DNA of 64,000 bases from Flammeovirgaceae bacterium UBA2366 (lineage in GTDB: Bacteria; Bacteroidota; Bacteroidia; Cytophagales; Cyclobacteriaceae): NCBI GenBank assembly GCA_002344065.1, contig DDTK01000011.1, forward strand, positions 620,001 to 684,000, in the 5' to 3' direction. The notes beneath the pieces were generated by a model. That model did not search any database. It saw only the letters and a list, made by a program, of their open reading frames with translations, and had not been told where the DNA came from. Made by a program: the position numbers and the translations under genes. This document shows, piece by piece, positions 9,820 through 19,700 of this stretch; the stretch's first letter is position 1; the number at the start of each line of letters is the position of its first letter.

Positions 9820-12270
9820 TTAAAAGACAATATTGAGTGTAAGTCGGAAAACAAGGTTATTTCCGGTTTTATCAAACTGGTACGGGCCATACCGGTAAAA
9901 CAATGAGCCCCCAAGCCCATAATAGGCAACATTGGAGTATTTCCAGCGAAGTAGATTATTAAGGCCGATGCCTGATTCATAGTATCCTTTAGAAAAATCC
10001 TGTAGTTCAAACTCAGTTGAGCTATGCACTCCCTTGTTTTTCAACACACCCACACCGGCATTTTGGTAAATTATTAGTTCAGGTTTACTATAGCGAGTAT
10101 CCAGTAAAAAGTTTCCAAAATTATGTTGAAAGAAAATGGAAGCGTACTGCGAGCTTGAAAACTCATACAGGTCCATCGTTTGGAAAAACCCGTCTACCAG
10201 TATGCCCTGAACTTCTTTAGAACCCCGACCGGTGAACAATTGTCCGTAAGGTGCTATTCCATCTACCAACCCGGCATAAACGGCCAATCGTGTAACGCCT
10301 TTTGGCCTGTGTTTAACCTGAAACCGGGAAGTCAGCTCGTATCGCTGGTAATCAAAATTTTGAGCACCAAAAAAATTATTTGTTGATGCGTACGTGATCG
10401 ATATATACGGCCATTGTCTTCCCAGAAAAATTTTCTTCCCGGCCAACTGCGCATAGTTTTCCTTACCGGAATATCGTAAGGTTACTCCCGCTTCAGAAAT
10501 CAGAAAAGCTGAAGTACTTTCCCCTTCCACTACCAGAGAATAATTATAGGCAGGATTTATCTCAGAACGCAAAGTGAAAACTGATCCATGGATACGGGGT
10601 AAAACTTTAGCGCCAACCTCAGCACGATAAGATTCCACCTGGTCGTATCTGGAGCTGAGTAATTTACGCAAACGGTCACCGGCTTCCCAAAGGTTTCTAT
10701 TTTCATTTTCATGAGAATACCCTATTTCATAAATGTCGCTTTTATAGGTTAGCTGAAAATATAGTTCCTGATTGGCATTGGCGGTGAAACGTACCTCTCC
10801 CCCATATTTCCAGGCATCATCCCTAAACCCATATGCAGCATACCCGCCTAACCTTATCCATTTGGAAAATGATGGTGAAGTATAAATTCCTGCTCCCAGC
10901 CGAATACCTTCATAAGCATTAAATCGTAAAACTTTAGTTAAATCAGCTTCCACAAAACCCAAGGGCCATGCCTGGGTGGCTGCAGCATTTAAAAGTTTGT
11001 CCATCCACTTCAACTTTGCCGTGGCTGAATCGAGCGTGGAATATGTTCTGGCTTCTTTGCTGTCCACTGGCGAATTTCGAAACCGGTTAAGCAGTACATC
11101 GTTGAGCTCAGGTTGCGGAATAGTTAAATCAACTTTAATATCACCAAAAGCCGACCGCTTCAGATCAGGGTTTATCTTAACATCGCGAAAAAAGCTGCGA
11201 TGCTGTGCCATTACAAATCGTCCCGATAGTTTTAAATCGTAGAAATAGATATCGGTGTTGAGCTGATCAGGAAACCATTTGCCGTCAATCTTCTCGTAAT
11301 GTTGCTGTATTAATATTCCGGTTAACGCAAGGGTATCAGCAGAAGCGGCAATTACATTTTTTATTGCATAGCCGTCAGTGCTTATAGAAATCATGCCCTT
11401 CAATCCGTTAATCAGTTTTCCTTTCTTTGGTTCATACTGAATTATATAAACTGTATCAGCATTAAAGAAAGTAGTGTCTGTTAAATAAAAATTGTAGCGG
11501 CTTTCTGAATTTTTACTGATCGGGTTTAAAAAATCTTTTCCCAGCAGAGAGATGTTATCCTTATAAAAAGAAAATGGCTGATAGTCGGTGGCAACATTGG
11601 CAAACAACGGACTTTTAAAACCGGAAGCCCGAAAAGCCAGGAGTGTTTCCTTGTCACGATTGGGATTACTTACTTTTTTCTCCGTAACCGATTCGGTCAT
11701 GAATAAATACATTTTCTCCGTAAGACTATCAAACTTCAGGAATTCCTTTTCAGATTTACTCAACGAAGTTGTGTCAGCTTTGAAACGCAAACCATTCAGT
11801 TGAGCCACGTATGCTGAGTCTGCCTCGCTAGGCTTGATAACAAACTTGTTGTACGAGTGATAGGCGTATGAATTGAGGTAATCCGGATCATGTGATTTTC
11901 TGTTTCTAACGGCTTCCCGAATAATGCGCAATGCCGGATTTTCATCGGCCACAAAAACAAGCTCCTGTAATACCGTAATACCCGGCACCAACTTGATCGC
12001 GGTATTTTCTTGCAGAAATGCAACTGTTACATTCTTGCGTTTGTAGCTCACATGCGAGAGGAGAATATTACCCGAATAACTGGTCGGCAATCGCAACTCA
12101 TAATATCCATCAATCCCTGTGGTTGTTCCATTTACGCCATCATCAAGAATAAGGTTAACAAAGGCAACAGGTTCAAGCTTGAGGCTATCTATTACCCTGC
12201 CTCGTATAACCTGCTGCGCCAATGCGCTCAGACTTATTAATCCGAAAAGAACAATCCATATACATCGCAT
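9820..12270 (-). CDS. DUF5686 / carboxypeptidase-regulatory-like outer-membrane protein
   Basis: The protein has 816 residues, with signal peptide MRCIWIVLFGLISLSALAQ. A CarboxypepD_reg-like domain lies at about 20-100 (VIRGRVIDSLKLEPVAFVN). The long remainder matches my recollection of the Bacteroidota DUF5686 family, beginning with the ENPALRIIREAVRNR region and ending in aromatic beta strands likely to form an outer-membrane barrel. The function of the family is not established. It is divergent from leuS, with about 117 bp between the starts, and is followed 160 bp downstream by the TonB-receptor operon. Confidence 0.85.
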   Translation of the reverse strand: MRCIWIVLFGLISLSALAQQVIRGRVIDSLKLEPVAFVNLILDDGVNGTTTGIDGYYELRLPTSYSGNILLSHVSYKRKNVTVAFLQENTAIKLVPGITVLQELVFVADENPALRIIREAVRNRKSHDPDYLNSYAYHSYNKFVIKPSEADSAYVAQLNGLRFKADTTSLSKSEKEFLKFDSLTEKMYLFMTESVTEKKVSNPNRDKETLLAFRASGFKSPLFANVATDYQPFSFYKDNISLLGKDFLNPISKNSESRYNFYLTDTTFFNADTVYIIQYEPKKGKLINGLKGMISISTDGYAIKNVIAASADTLALTGILIQQHYEKIDGKWFPDQLNTDIYFYDLKLSGRFVMAQHRSFFRDVKINPDLKRSAFGDIKVDLTIPQPELNDVLLNRFRNSPVDSKEARTYSTLDSATAKLKWMDKLLNAAATQAWPLGFVEADLTKVLRFNAYEGIRLGAGIYTSPSFSKWIRLGGYAAYGFRDDAWKYGGEVRFTANANQELYFQLTYKSDIYEIGYSHENENRNLWEAGDRLRKLLSSRYDQVESYRAEVGAKVLPRIHGSVFTLRSEINPAYNYSLVVEGESTSAFLISEAGVTLRYSGKENYAQLAGKKIFLGRQWPYISITYASTNNFFGAQNFDYQRYELTSRFQVKHRPKGVTRLAVYAGLVDGIAPYGQLFTGRGSKEVQGILVDGFFQTMDLYEFSSSQYASIFFQHNFGNFLLDTRYSKPELIIYQNAGVGVLKNKGVHSSTEFELQDFSKGYYESGIGLNNLLRWKYSNVAYYGLGGSLFYRYGPYQFDKTGNNLVFRLTLNIVF

Positions 12271-12351
12271 ATGCCTTTAGTATCCTTTTCAACGAATTAA
12301 TTACAGGATCCCTATTTCGATACTGAATAAGTGCTATTTGCCGGATTGGCT

Positions 12352-12359
12352 TATTTTTG
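12352..12359 (+). promoter_or_regulatory. Possible -7 element of the leuS promoter
   Basis: TATTTTTG matches the Bacteroidota -7 consensus TAnnTTTG and lies 28 bp before the leuS ATG. No TTTG is found 19 bp upstream, so only half of the promoter is supported. Confidence 0.35.
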
Positions 12360-12387
12360 CAGGTTCTAAAAGCAGAATAACACAACT

Positions 12388-15300
12388 ATGGCGGAGTACA
12401 ATAAAGAAGAGATCAAGCGAATTGAACAGAAATGGCAGGAAAAATGGGAAAAAGAAGGACTTTATAAGGTTGCCGCCAATCCTTCCAAACCCAAGTACTA
12501 CGTTCTTGATATGTTTCCATACCCTTCCGGTGCAGGATTGCATGTAGGGCACCCGTTAGGCTATATCGCATCAGATATTGTGTCGCGCTATAAGCGCCTG
12601 AAAGGATTTAACGTTTTGCATCCCATGGGTTTTGATGCCTTTGGCCTTCCGGCAGAACAGTACGCCATCCAAACCGGACAACATCCTGCGATTACAACCG
12701 CCAGGAACATCGAAACGTATAAGCGCCAGCTGCGACAGATCGGCTTCTCCTACGACTGGAGTCGGGAAGTACAAACCTGCGATCCGGAATACTACAAATG
12801 GACGCAATGGATTTTTATGCAGTTGTTTAATGCGTGGTATAACAAAAAGTCCATGGGCACATCGACCATGGACCATGGACAATTAAATGGTAAAACGGAG
12901 CCTATTGAAACATTGATTGCAGAATTGGAGCGAAACGGTAATCAGAACATTGAAGCAGCGTGCGATGAAGATACCCCACTAATCTCCGCTGAGCAATGGA
13001 GAAACTTTAACGAAAAGGAAAAGGAAGAATTCCTACAACATTATCGCATTGCCTACCAAAGTGAAACCATGGTGAACTGGTGTGCCGCACTGGGCACTGT
13101 ACTTTCCAATGATGAAGTGAAAGATGGCGTAAGTGAACGCGGTGGCTACCCGGTAGAACGTATAAAGATGTTGCAATGGAGTATGCGCATTTCTGCTTAT
13201 GCAGAACGGTTGCTTCATGGTTTAGATACCATCGATTGGCCAGAGCCTGTTAAAGAAATGCAACGCAACTGGATTGGGAAGAGTCGTGGTTGCGAGCTCG
13301 AGTTTAGCCTCACCCCTAGCCCCTCTCCTACGGAGAGGGGAATTGATCCGGTGAAGGGAAGAGGTTATGAGACCTCTGAGAAAAAGTATTGGCATATTTT
13401 AAAAGAAAATGCGAAAGAACACAGAAAGAATCCGACTACGGAAGAGGCCATCTTATGGGAAGAGGTTCGCAACAGCAGGCTTGGCCATAAGGTAAGAAGA
13501 CAACATGCAATCGGATTTTTTATTGCTGATTTTGTTTGCCTGGATAAGCGACTTGTAATTGAACTTGATGGTGAATATCATCTTCAAAACAAGGAATATG
13601 ACGATGCGAGGACATCCTTCCTTAATCATGAAGGATTTTCAGTGATTCGTTTTTCAAACCAACAGGTTAACGATGACCTACCTAGAGTTTTATCACAGCT
13701 AAAATCTGCGTTGGATAACGCACCCTCAATCAACGAAACCTCCCCATCTCCCACGGAGAAGGGGAAGGGGGTTGAGGCCAAAATTAAAGTCTTCACCACC
13801 CGTATTGACACCATTTTTGGTGCTACGTTTTTAGTGCTTGCACCGGAGCATGAGTTGGTGGGTAAAATTACCACCGAAGCACAACGCAGCGAAGTAAATG
13901 CTTATGTTGATGTAGCGAAAAACCGAAGTGAACGAGAACGCATGAGCGAAGTGAAGCGCGTAAGCGGTGCATTTACAGGAGCATACGCCATCAATCCGTT
14001 TAACAATGAGCAAATACCTATCTGGATTTCAGATTATGTTTTAGCGGGCTATGGAACCGGTGCCGTGATGGCCGTGCCAGGTCATGATGAACGTGACCAT
14101 CGGTTTGCTAAACATTTTAATCTGCCCATTGTGCAGGTTGTTGAAGGGCCCGGTGTTGAAGAGGAAGCCTTTGTAAGTTGGGATGCAAAGATCATCAACT
14201 CCGGTTTTATGAACGGACTTACCGTTGATGAGGCCATTGAAGCAGGGATTAAGTTTGTAGAGGAAAAGGGCATTGGTAAAGGCAAAGTGAACTATCGCAT
14301 GCGCGATGCCATCTTCGGAAGGCAACGTTATTGGGGTGAGCCTTTTCCGGTGTATTACCAAGATGGTCTTCCTAAACTTGTTGAAGAAAAGGATTTGCCC
14401 GTTACACTTCCTGAAATTGACGAATATAAGCCTACCGTAACAGGTGAACCTCCGCTGGCAAGAGCAAAAAACTGGAACTATAACGGCCATGCTTATGAGC
14501 TTACCACCATGCCCGGCTGGGCGGGTTCAAGCTGGTACTGGTTCCGGTACATGGATCCAACCAACAAAAAAGTTTTTGCCGATAGAGAACAAATCAATTA
14601 CTGGCAAGATGTTGACTTATATATTGGCGGCAGCGAACACGCCACCGGGCATTTATTATATTCTCGTTTCTGGTGCAAGGCATTGAAAGACCTGGGTTAT
14701 GTAAGTGCGGAAGAGCCGTTTAAGAAGCTGATCAATCAGGGGCATATTCAGGGGATGTCAAAGTTTGTTTACCGCATAACCGGAACCAATAAGTTTGTTT
14801 CAGCAGGAATGCGAAATGAATATGATGTAACTCCGCTGCACGTTGACATTTCAATGGTTAATGGGGACACCTTAGACATAGAGGCTTTCAAAAATTGGAG
14901 AACTGATTTTACTGACGCGGAATTCATTTTGGAAAATGGCAAGTATATCTGCGGAACTGAAGTTGAGAAAATGTCTAAGTCGAAATACAATGTTGTAAAC
15001 CCAGACGACATTATTTCCAACTATGGTGCCGATACCTTGCGGTTATACGAAATGTTTCTTGGTCCGCTGGAGATGAGCAAGCCCTGGAACACAAACGGCA
15101 TTGATGGCGTGTTTAAATTTTTACGAAAATTCTGGAATCTGTTTCATGATGGTCAGGGTAACTGGAAGGTAAGCGAGACTGAAGCCACACGTGAAGAGTT
15201 GAAAGTGTTGCACAAAACACTGAAAAAAGTTGAGCAGGACATCACCAATTTTTCATTCAACACCACCGTAAGTGAATTTATGATTTGTGTGAACGAGTTG

Positions 15301-15651
15301 AGTTCGCTTAAGTGCAATAAGAAATCCATATTGGAGCCATTGGTTATTGCACTCTCCCCTTACGCTCCCCACATTACGGAAGAACTGTGGGAAAAACTTG
15401 GCCATACAACTTCGGTAGTTAATGCTGTATTCATTTCCTACAACGAAGAATACCTGAAAGAGAGTTCGTTCGAATATCCAATATCGATTAACGGTAAAGT
15501 GCGTACCAAAATGGAGTTCGCTCTTGATATGCCGAAAGATGACATCGAAAAAATGGTGTTGGCTTCAGAGGCCGTTTCAAAGTGGACAGAAGGAAAGCCA
15601 CCTAAAAAAGTGATTGTGGTGCCCGGTAAGATTGTGAATGTGGTGGTTTAA
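12388..15651 (+). CDS. leuS: Leucyl-tRNA synthetase with in-frame DUF559-type nuclease-like insertion
   Basis: This class I synthetase charges tRNA-Leu in the cytoplasm. The HIGH-type motif HVGH is at residues 52-55 and KMSKS begins at 861. The CP1 editing domain keeps its threonine-rich FTTRIDTIFGAT strand and the AVPGHDERD loop. At 1087 residues it is clearly longer than bacteroidetal LeuRS (about 920-950 from memory). The excess is explained by a foreign insert at about residues 307-464, at the entry to the editing domain between CELEFS and KIKVFTTR. A small repeat-like insert lies at about 155-168. There is no frameshift or stop, so the gene should yield one full-length enzyme. Whether the insert is tolerated in the folded protein or removed is not visible. 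Confidence 0.96.
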   Translation: MAEYNKEEIKRIEQKWQEKWEKEGLYKVAANPSKPKYYVLDMFPYPSGAGLHVGHPLGYIASDIVSRYKRLKGFNVLHPMGFDAFGLPAEQYAIQTGQHPAITTARNIETYKRQLRQIGFSYDWSREVQTCDPEYYKWTQWIFMQLFNAWYNKKSMGTSTMDHGQLNGKTEPIETLIAELERNGNQNIEAACDEDTPLISAEQWRNFNEKEKEEFLQHYRIAYQSETMVNWCAALGTVLSNDEVKDGVSERGGYPVERIKMLQWSMRISAYAERLLHGLDTIDWPEPVKEMQRNWIGKSRGCELEFSLTPSPSPTERGIDPVKGRGYETSEKKYWHILKENAKEHRKNPTTEEAILWEEVRNSRLGHKVRRQHAIGFFIADFVCLDKRLVIELDGEYHLQNKEYDDARTSFLNHEGFSVIRFSNQQVNDDLPRVLSQLKSALDNAPSINETSPSPTEKGKGVEAKIKVFTTRIDTIFGATFLVLAPEHELVGKITTEAQRSEVNAYVDVAKNRSERERMSEVKRVSGAFTGAYAINPFNNEQIPIWISDYVLAGYGTGAVMAVPGHDERDHRFAKHFNLPIVQVVEGPGVEEEAFVSWDAKIINSGFMNGLTVDEAIEAGIKFVEEKGIGKGKVNYRMRDAIFGRQRYWGEPFPVYYQDGLPKLVEEKDLPVTLPEIDEYKPTVTGEPPLARAKNWNYNGHAYELTTMPGWAGSSWYWFRYMDPTNKKVFADREQINYWQDVDLYIGGSEHATGHLLYSRFWCKALKDLGYVSAEEPFKKLINQGHIQGMSKFVYRITGTNKFVSAGMRNEYDVTPLHVDISMVNGDTLDIEAFKNWRTDFTDAEFILENGKYICGTEVEKMSKSKYNVVNPDDIISNYGADTLRLYEMFLGPLEMSKPWNTNGIDGVFKFLRKFWNLFHDGQGNWKVSETEATREELKVLHKTLKKVEQDITNFSFNTTVSEFMICVNELSSLKCNKKSILEPLVIALSPYAPHITEELWEKLGHTTSVVNAVFISYNEEYLKESSFEYPISINGKVRTKMEFALDMPKDDIEKMVLASEAVSKWTEGKPPKKVIVVPGKIVNVVV
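12850..12891 (+). repeat. Short palindromic repeat fragment inside leuS (14 codons)
   Basis: The stretch encodes SMGTSTMDHGQLNG between YNKK and KTEPIE, where other LeuRS proteins, as I recall them, run straight from one to the other. The DNA holds GTCCATGG (12849-12856) and its inverse CCATGGAC (12866-12873), plus a direct overlap of CCATGGAC, as in intergenic CCATGG palindromic repeats. The length keeps the frame. Confidence 0.55.
13307..13778 (+). mobile_element. Selfish-looking element with DUF559 (Vsr/PD-(D/E)XK-like) domain, inserted in leuS
   Basis: The element runs from GCCTCACCCCTAGCCCCTCTCC to its imperfect inverse ending GGGTTGAGGC. This gives terminal inverted repeats of roughly 25 bp, each with an internal small hairpin such as CCCCTCTCCTACGGAGAGGGG. 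Between them lies a domain of about 115 residues with DUF559 hallmarks: NPTTEEAILWEEVRN, KVRRQHAIGFFIADF, LVIELDGEYH and EGFSVIRFSNQQV. Candidate catalytic acids are D381, E392 and D394. It has no start or stop of its own and is read in frame with leuS. The fold assignment is from family knowledge; mobility is inferred from the inverted repeats and the position. Confidence 0.85.
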
Positions 15652-15688
15652 ATGATCCGATTTACCGGATTGCTTCCTAGTTATTGCT

Positions 15689-15743
15689 TTTGTGTTTTAG
15701 TGGCAATAAAAAACTGTCCATTTTGAAGCCACAAAAGCACAAA
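15689..15743. repeat. Inverted repeat, TTTGTG..GTGGC family
   Basis: The left arm TTTGTGTTTTAGTGGC (15689-15704) pairs with GCCACAAAAGCACAAA (15728-15743) with two mismatches. The same words recur in the element near 27450-27526. It lies 37 bp past leuS and could form a stem in the transcript end, but no T run follows. Confidence 0.6.
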
Positions 15744-15807
15744 TTGTAACTGGCATGTAAGAGCGTGCAACTCAGCCATTTCAGACTGTAGTTTCAAACC
15801 GCTTTTC

Positions 15808-15838
15808 TTTGGCATAGCGCAACCTTTTTCTATCTTAA
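15808..15838 (+). promoter_or_regulatory. Predicted Bacteroidota promoter for the ABC/M1 operon
   Basis: TTTG (15808-15811), an exact 19-bp spacer and TATCTTAA (15831-15838) match the -33/-7 pattern TTTG-N19-TAnnTTTG except for the last two bases. The ATG of the ATPase gene lies 30 bp downstream of the -7 element. Confidence 0.5.
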
Positions 15839-15868
15839 GCGTCTCAACACAAACAAACCCAATCCCGC

Positions 15869-16756
15869 ATGCAGCTTGTTATTCAAAACCTCAGTAAAAC
15901 GTACTCCAACGGAGTGCAGGCCCTAAAAAATGTTTCACTCACGATCAACCAGGGTATGTATGGTTTGCTGGGCCCTAACGGTGCCGGCAAATCATCGCTC
16001 ATGCGCACCATCGCTACCCTGCAGGATGCCGACTCCGGTTCCATTACACTGGGCAGTCTTGATGTACTGAATCAAAAACATGAGGTTAGAAAAATACTGG
16101 GCTATTTACCTCAAGAGTTTGGTGTGTATCCAAAAGTTACAGCCGAAACCATGCTCGATCACATTGCCGATCTCAAAGGCATCGTGGATAAAAAACAACG
16201 AAAAGAAATTGTCTCCACGTTACTGGATCGCGTTAACCTCGCACACGTTAAGAATAAAAATCTTGGAACCTTTTCCGGTGGGATGAAGCAACGCTTTGGC
16301 GTTGCCCAGGCACTCATCGGTAATCCAAAACTGATCATTGTTGATGAGCCGACAGCCGGACTTGATCCTGCTGAACGCAACCGGTTTTATAATTTATTAA
16401 GTGAAATTGGGGAAAATACCATTGTTATCCTTTCTACACATATAGTAGAAGATGTTACCAACCTCTGTAACGATATGGCCATCATTTGCCTGGGTGAAGT
16501 GATTGCACAAGGCAACCCTAATACATTGGTAGACTCCATGCAGGGAAAAATCTGGTCGAAGTCAATTGAAAAGAGTGAAATGAATGTTTACCGGAATTCA
16601 TTCCAGGTAATTTCCACACAATTAAAAGCCGGTAAAACCCAGATACATGTAGTGAGTGATGTACAACCCGATGAAAGCTTCAAACCAGTAGAAGCCGGAC
16701 TTGAAGATGTCTACTTCTCCAAAATTTCGGAGCGGATGGATGTTGTTACCATTTAA
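15869..16756 (+). CDS. ABC transporter ATP-binding protein (ABC-2 exporter type)
   Basis: The protein has 295 residues. Walker A is LLGPNGAGKSS (about 34-44), the Q-loop is GYLPQEFG, the signature is FSGGMKQR and Walker B is LIIVDEPTAGLDP, followed by the H-loop STHIVED. A C-terminal extension of about 75 residues is typical of ABC-2 exporter ATPases. Its gene is 27 bp upstream of the membrane permease/peptidase fusion, its obvious partner. The substrate is unknown. Confidence 0.95.
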   Translation: MQLVIQNLSKTYSNGVQALKNVSLTINQGMYGLLGPNGAGKSSLMRTIATLQDADSGSITLGSLDVLNQKHEVRKILGYLPQEFGVYPKVTAETMLDHIADLKGIVDKKQRKEIVSTLLDRVNLAHVKNKNLGTFSGGMKQRFGVAQALIGNPKLIIVDEPTAGLDPAERNRFYNLLSEIGENTIVILSTHIVEDVTNLCNDMAIICLGEVIAQGNPNTLVDSMQGKIWSKSIEKSEMNVYRNSFQVISTQLKAGKTQIHVVSDVQPDESFKPVEAGLEDVYFSKISERMDVVTI

Positions 16757-16783
16757 TCATCACTTTACTAAAATCTTTCAGAC

Positions 16784-19700
16784 ATGTTTCTTTCCATATT
16801 TTTATTCGAACTAAAATACCGTTTAAAACGCCCCGCTACATGGGCTTACTTCGGTATTCTTTTTTTGTTTGCTTTTACAGTCGGTATTTATGGCAGCGGG
16901 CCAGCCTCTGAAAAAACGTTTGTCAACTCACCGCACGCCATTGCTACCATGCTCGCCATCATGAGCATATTTCAAATCCTTATGGCCTCGGCCATTATGG
17001 GCGTGCCCATCTATCGCGATTTGGAATACCAGACAAAAGATTATTTTTTCACCTACCCTATCCGTGAAAAAGCCTATTTCATGGGACGTTACCTCGGATC
17101 GTTTGTTATCCTATTCATTGTCTGCACGGGATTCATTTTTGGCTTATGGTCAGGTGAACCGCTAGGCTTGCTCTCGGGCGAAATTGAGCCAGAGAGATAC
17201 GGGCCATTTAAACTAAGTCATTACCTCTACCCCCTACTGGTTATAACGCTACCAAACATTTTCTTTTCAGGCACGATCTTTTTTGCGTTGGTAGCACTCA
17301 CACGAAAAATATTATCAACTTATGTTGCCAGTGTTTTGCTTTTTATCGGTTACCTGGTGGCGGTAACCTTATCGCAAGACCTGGACAATAAAAACCTGGT
17401 GGATATACTTGATCCATTTGCATTCACCACCTATCAAAATGCAACTAAATACTGGACACCCTACGAACAAAATAATTTATTAATACCGCTGCAAGGGAAC
17501 TTCTTAATCAACCGCATGGTGTGGATCGGTTTCAGTTTAGCCTTGTTTGCTTTTACGTATTTCCGATTTTCCTTTAAAAGCTTCTTAGAAGTTTCACTAG
17601 GAGGCGCCAAAAAAACAGATGATCGCGATGAAAAGAAAATGCGCTCACTGGCCGATTTGCCGGTTGTTCAAAAAGCGTATTCGCAAACCATATTCATCAA
17701 AAAATTATTCCGTCTTGCCTTTTTGGAATTCAGGAATATCACAAAAGACTTCTACTTCATTGCCATACTGCTGGCCGGTGTGTTATTTCTCTTTTTAGAC
17801 GGTTGGTTTGGCGATATCACCTTTGGCACCCCTTCCTTACCCCTCACCTACTACATGCTGGAAGTAAAAGATTTTAACTATATCATCTTCGTTTTCATTA
17901 TTATTATTTTCTATACCGGTGAAGTGGTCCATCGGGATAAAGCAGTACACTATTCAAATATTGCTGATGCGTTGCCTATACCCAACTGGGTTGTATATGG
18001 ATCGAAGTTTCTTTCGCTGGCTTTGATAAGTTTTGTGTTGGTTAACCTGGTACTGGTTTGTGGTGTCTTGAATCAAATTATCAAAGGGTATTTCAACTTT
18101 CAGTTCAGCATGTATTTCACTGATTTGTACCTGATTGAACTACCGGAATACCTGCAGCTCATCATGCTTGCTTTTATTGTGCATATTTTGGTCAATAATA
18201 AATTTATTGGCCATGTGGTGTCTATTGGCATTTGGGTGGCCATGTTTGGGTTGAGGAATTTTGCAGAGCTTGACTATAATCTTTTCTTCTACAGTTACAC
18301 CCCTGGGTATCGCGTATCCGACATGAATGGCTTCGGGCATTTTCTTGAGCCTCTAACGTGGTTTAATGTATACTGGCTAAGCCTGGGTATTATTTTCCTC
18401 ATCATCGGAAACTTGTTTTGGAACCGGGGTTCGGAAACTGGTTTTAAAGCACGGATTAAACTGATGAAGCAGCGGTTTTCAAAAACATCAGCTGCCTCAC
18501 TTTCATTCTTTACCCTGCTGTGGTTGGGATCCGGTGCATTCATCTATTACAATGTAAGTGTGCTCAATACGTATCGTACTAATAAAGAGAGTATTAAAAT
18601 CGGGGTTGAGTTTGAAAAGAAATACAAGAAATACGAATTTTTTGCTCAGCCAAAAGTAACAGACCTCAAGATTAACATGGATCTTTACCCTGAAGAACGT
18701 GCTGCACGTGCCTATGGTAAATTCGTTCTTGTAAATAAAACAAATCATCCAATCGACTCGCTGATGCTTGAACACGGTAGCGATATGACCATAGAAATGC
18801 TGCGTATTGAGGGCACAGATCTGCAACGGGTATTGGAAGATAAAACAAACTCGATTTATTTCTACCTGCTGCCCAAAACAATGCAACCAGGTGATACGCT
18901 TTTGATGGAAGTACAGGTTGATGCCCGCTACAAAGGATTTCCAAACAATGGCCTTGGCCGACTAATGGTGTACAATGGAACATTCTTCGACCTGAGAATC
19001 TTTCCCAGCTTTGGCTATTCAGGCGATAAAATCAACAGTGACAAAGAGCGCAAGAAACATGGACTGCCAAAGAAAGATTATTCTGCACCGCCACAGAATG
19101 ATCCGTACGGCTTAAGCACGCTGCTATTTAACAACGATGCCGACTATGTAACCTTTGAGGCTACGGTTAGCACTTCGGCAGATCAACTGGCTGTTGCGCC
19201 CGGTTATCTGGAAAAAGAATGGGAGGAAAATGGCCGTAAATATTATCACTACAAAATGAATTCAGAAATGGATTTGTTCGCCAATTTCTCATCGGCCCGT
19301 TATGCTGTGTTGCGCGATACGTGGAAAGGTGATAATAATGAAGAAGTAAACATTGAAATATTTCACCATCCAACCCATACCTATAACCTCGACCGGTTTA
19401 TTAAATCAGTAAAAGCATCACTGGATTATTTTTCCAAAAATTTTAGTCCGTATCAATATACGCAGATGCGTATACTTGAATTCCCTAGGTACGCAAGCTT
19501 TGCGCAGTCTTTTCCCAACACCGTTCCCTACTCCGAAAGTTTCGGCTGGGCTGCTGATTTCAGCGACCCCAACAAAACTGATTACGTCTTTTATGTAACG
19601 GCTCATGAAGTGGCTCACCAATGGTGGGGTCACCAGGTTACACCCAGCTTCACTCGCGGTGCCAATCAAATTTCTGAATCCATGGCCGAATACGCTGCCT

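Noticed and set aside
13307..13778. DUF559 domain as an independent gene, or leuS as a broken pseudogene
   Set aside because: The domain has no start or stop of its own, and leuS reads through in frame with all synthetase motifs present on both sides.
13307..13778. The leuS insert as an intein
   Set aside because: No Cys/Ser at the left junction, no terminal His-Asn, and no splicing blocks are seen; the ends are DNA inverted repeats.
14041..14490. Open frame antisense to leuS
   Set aside because: It lies fully inside a conserved gene, has no recognisable product, and is explained by codon bias of the sense strand.
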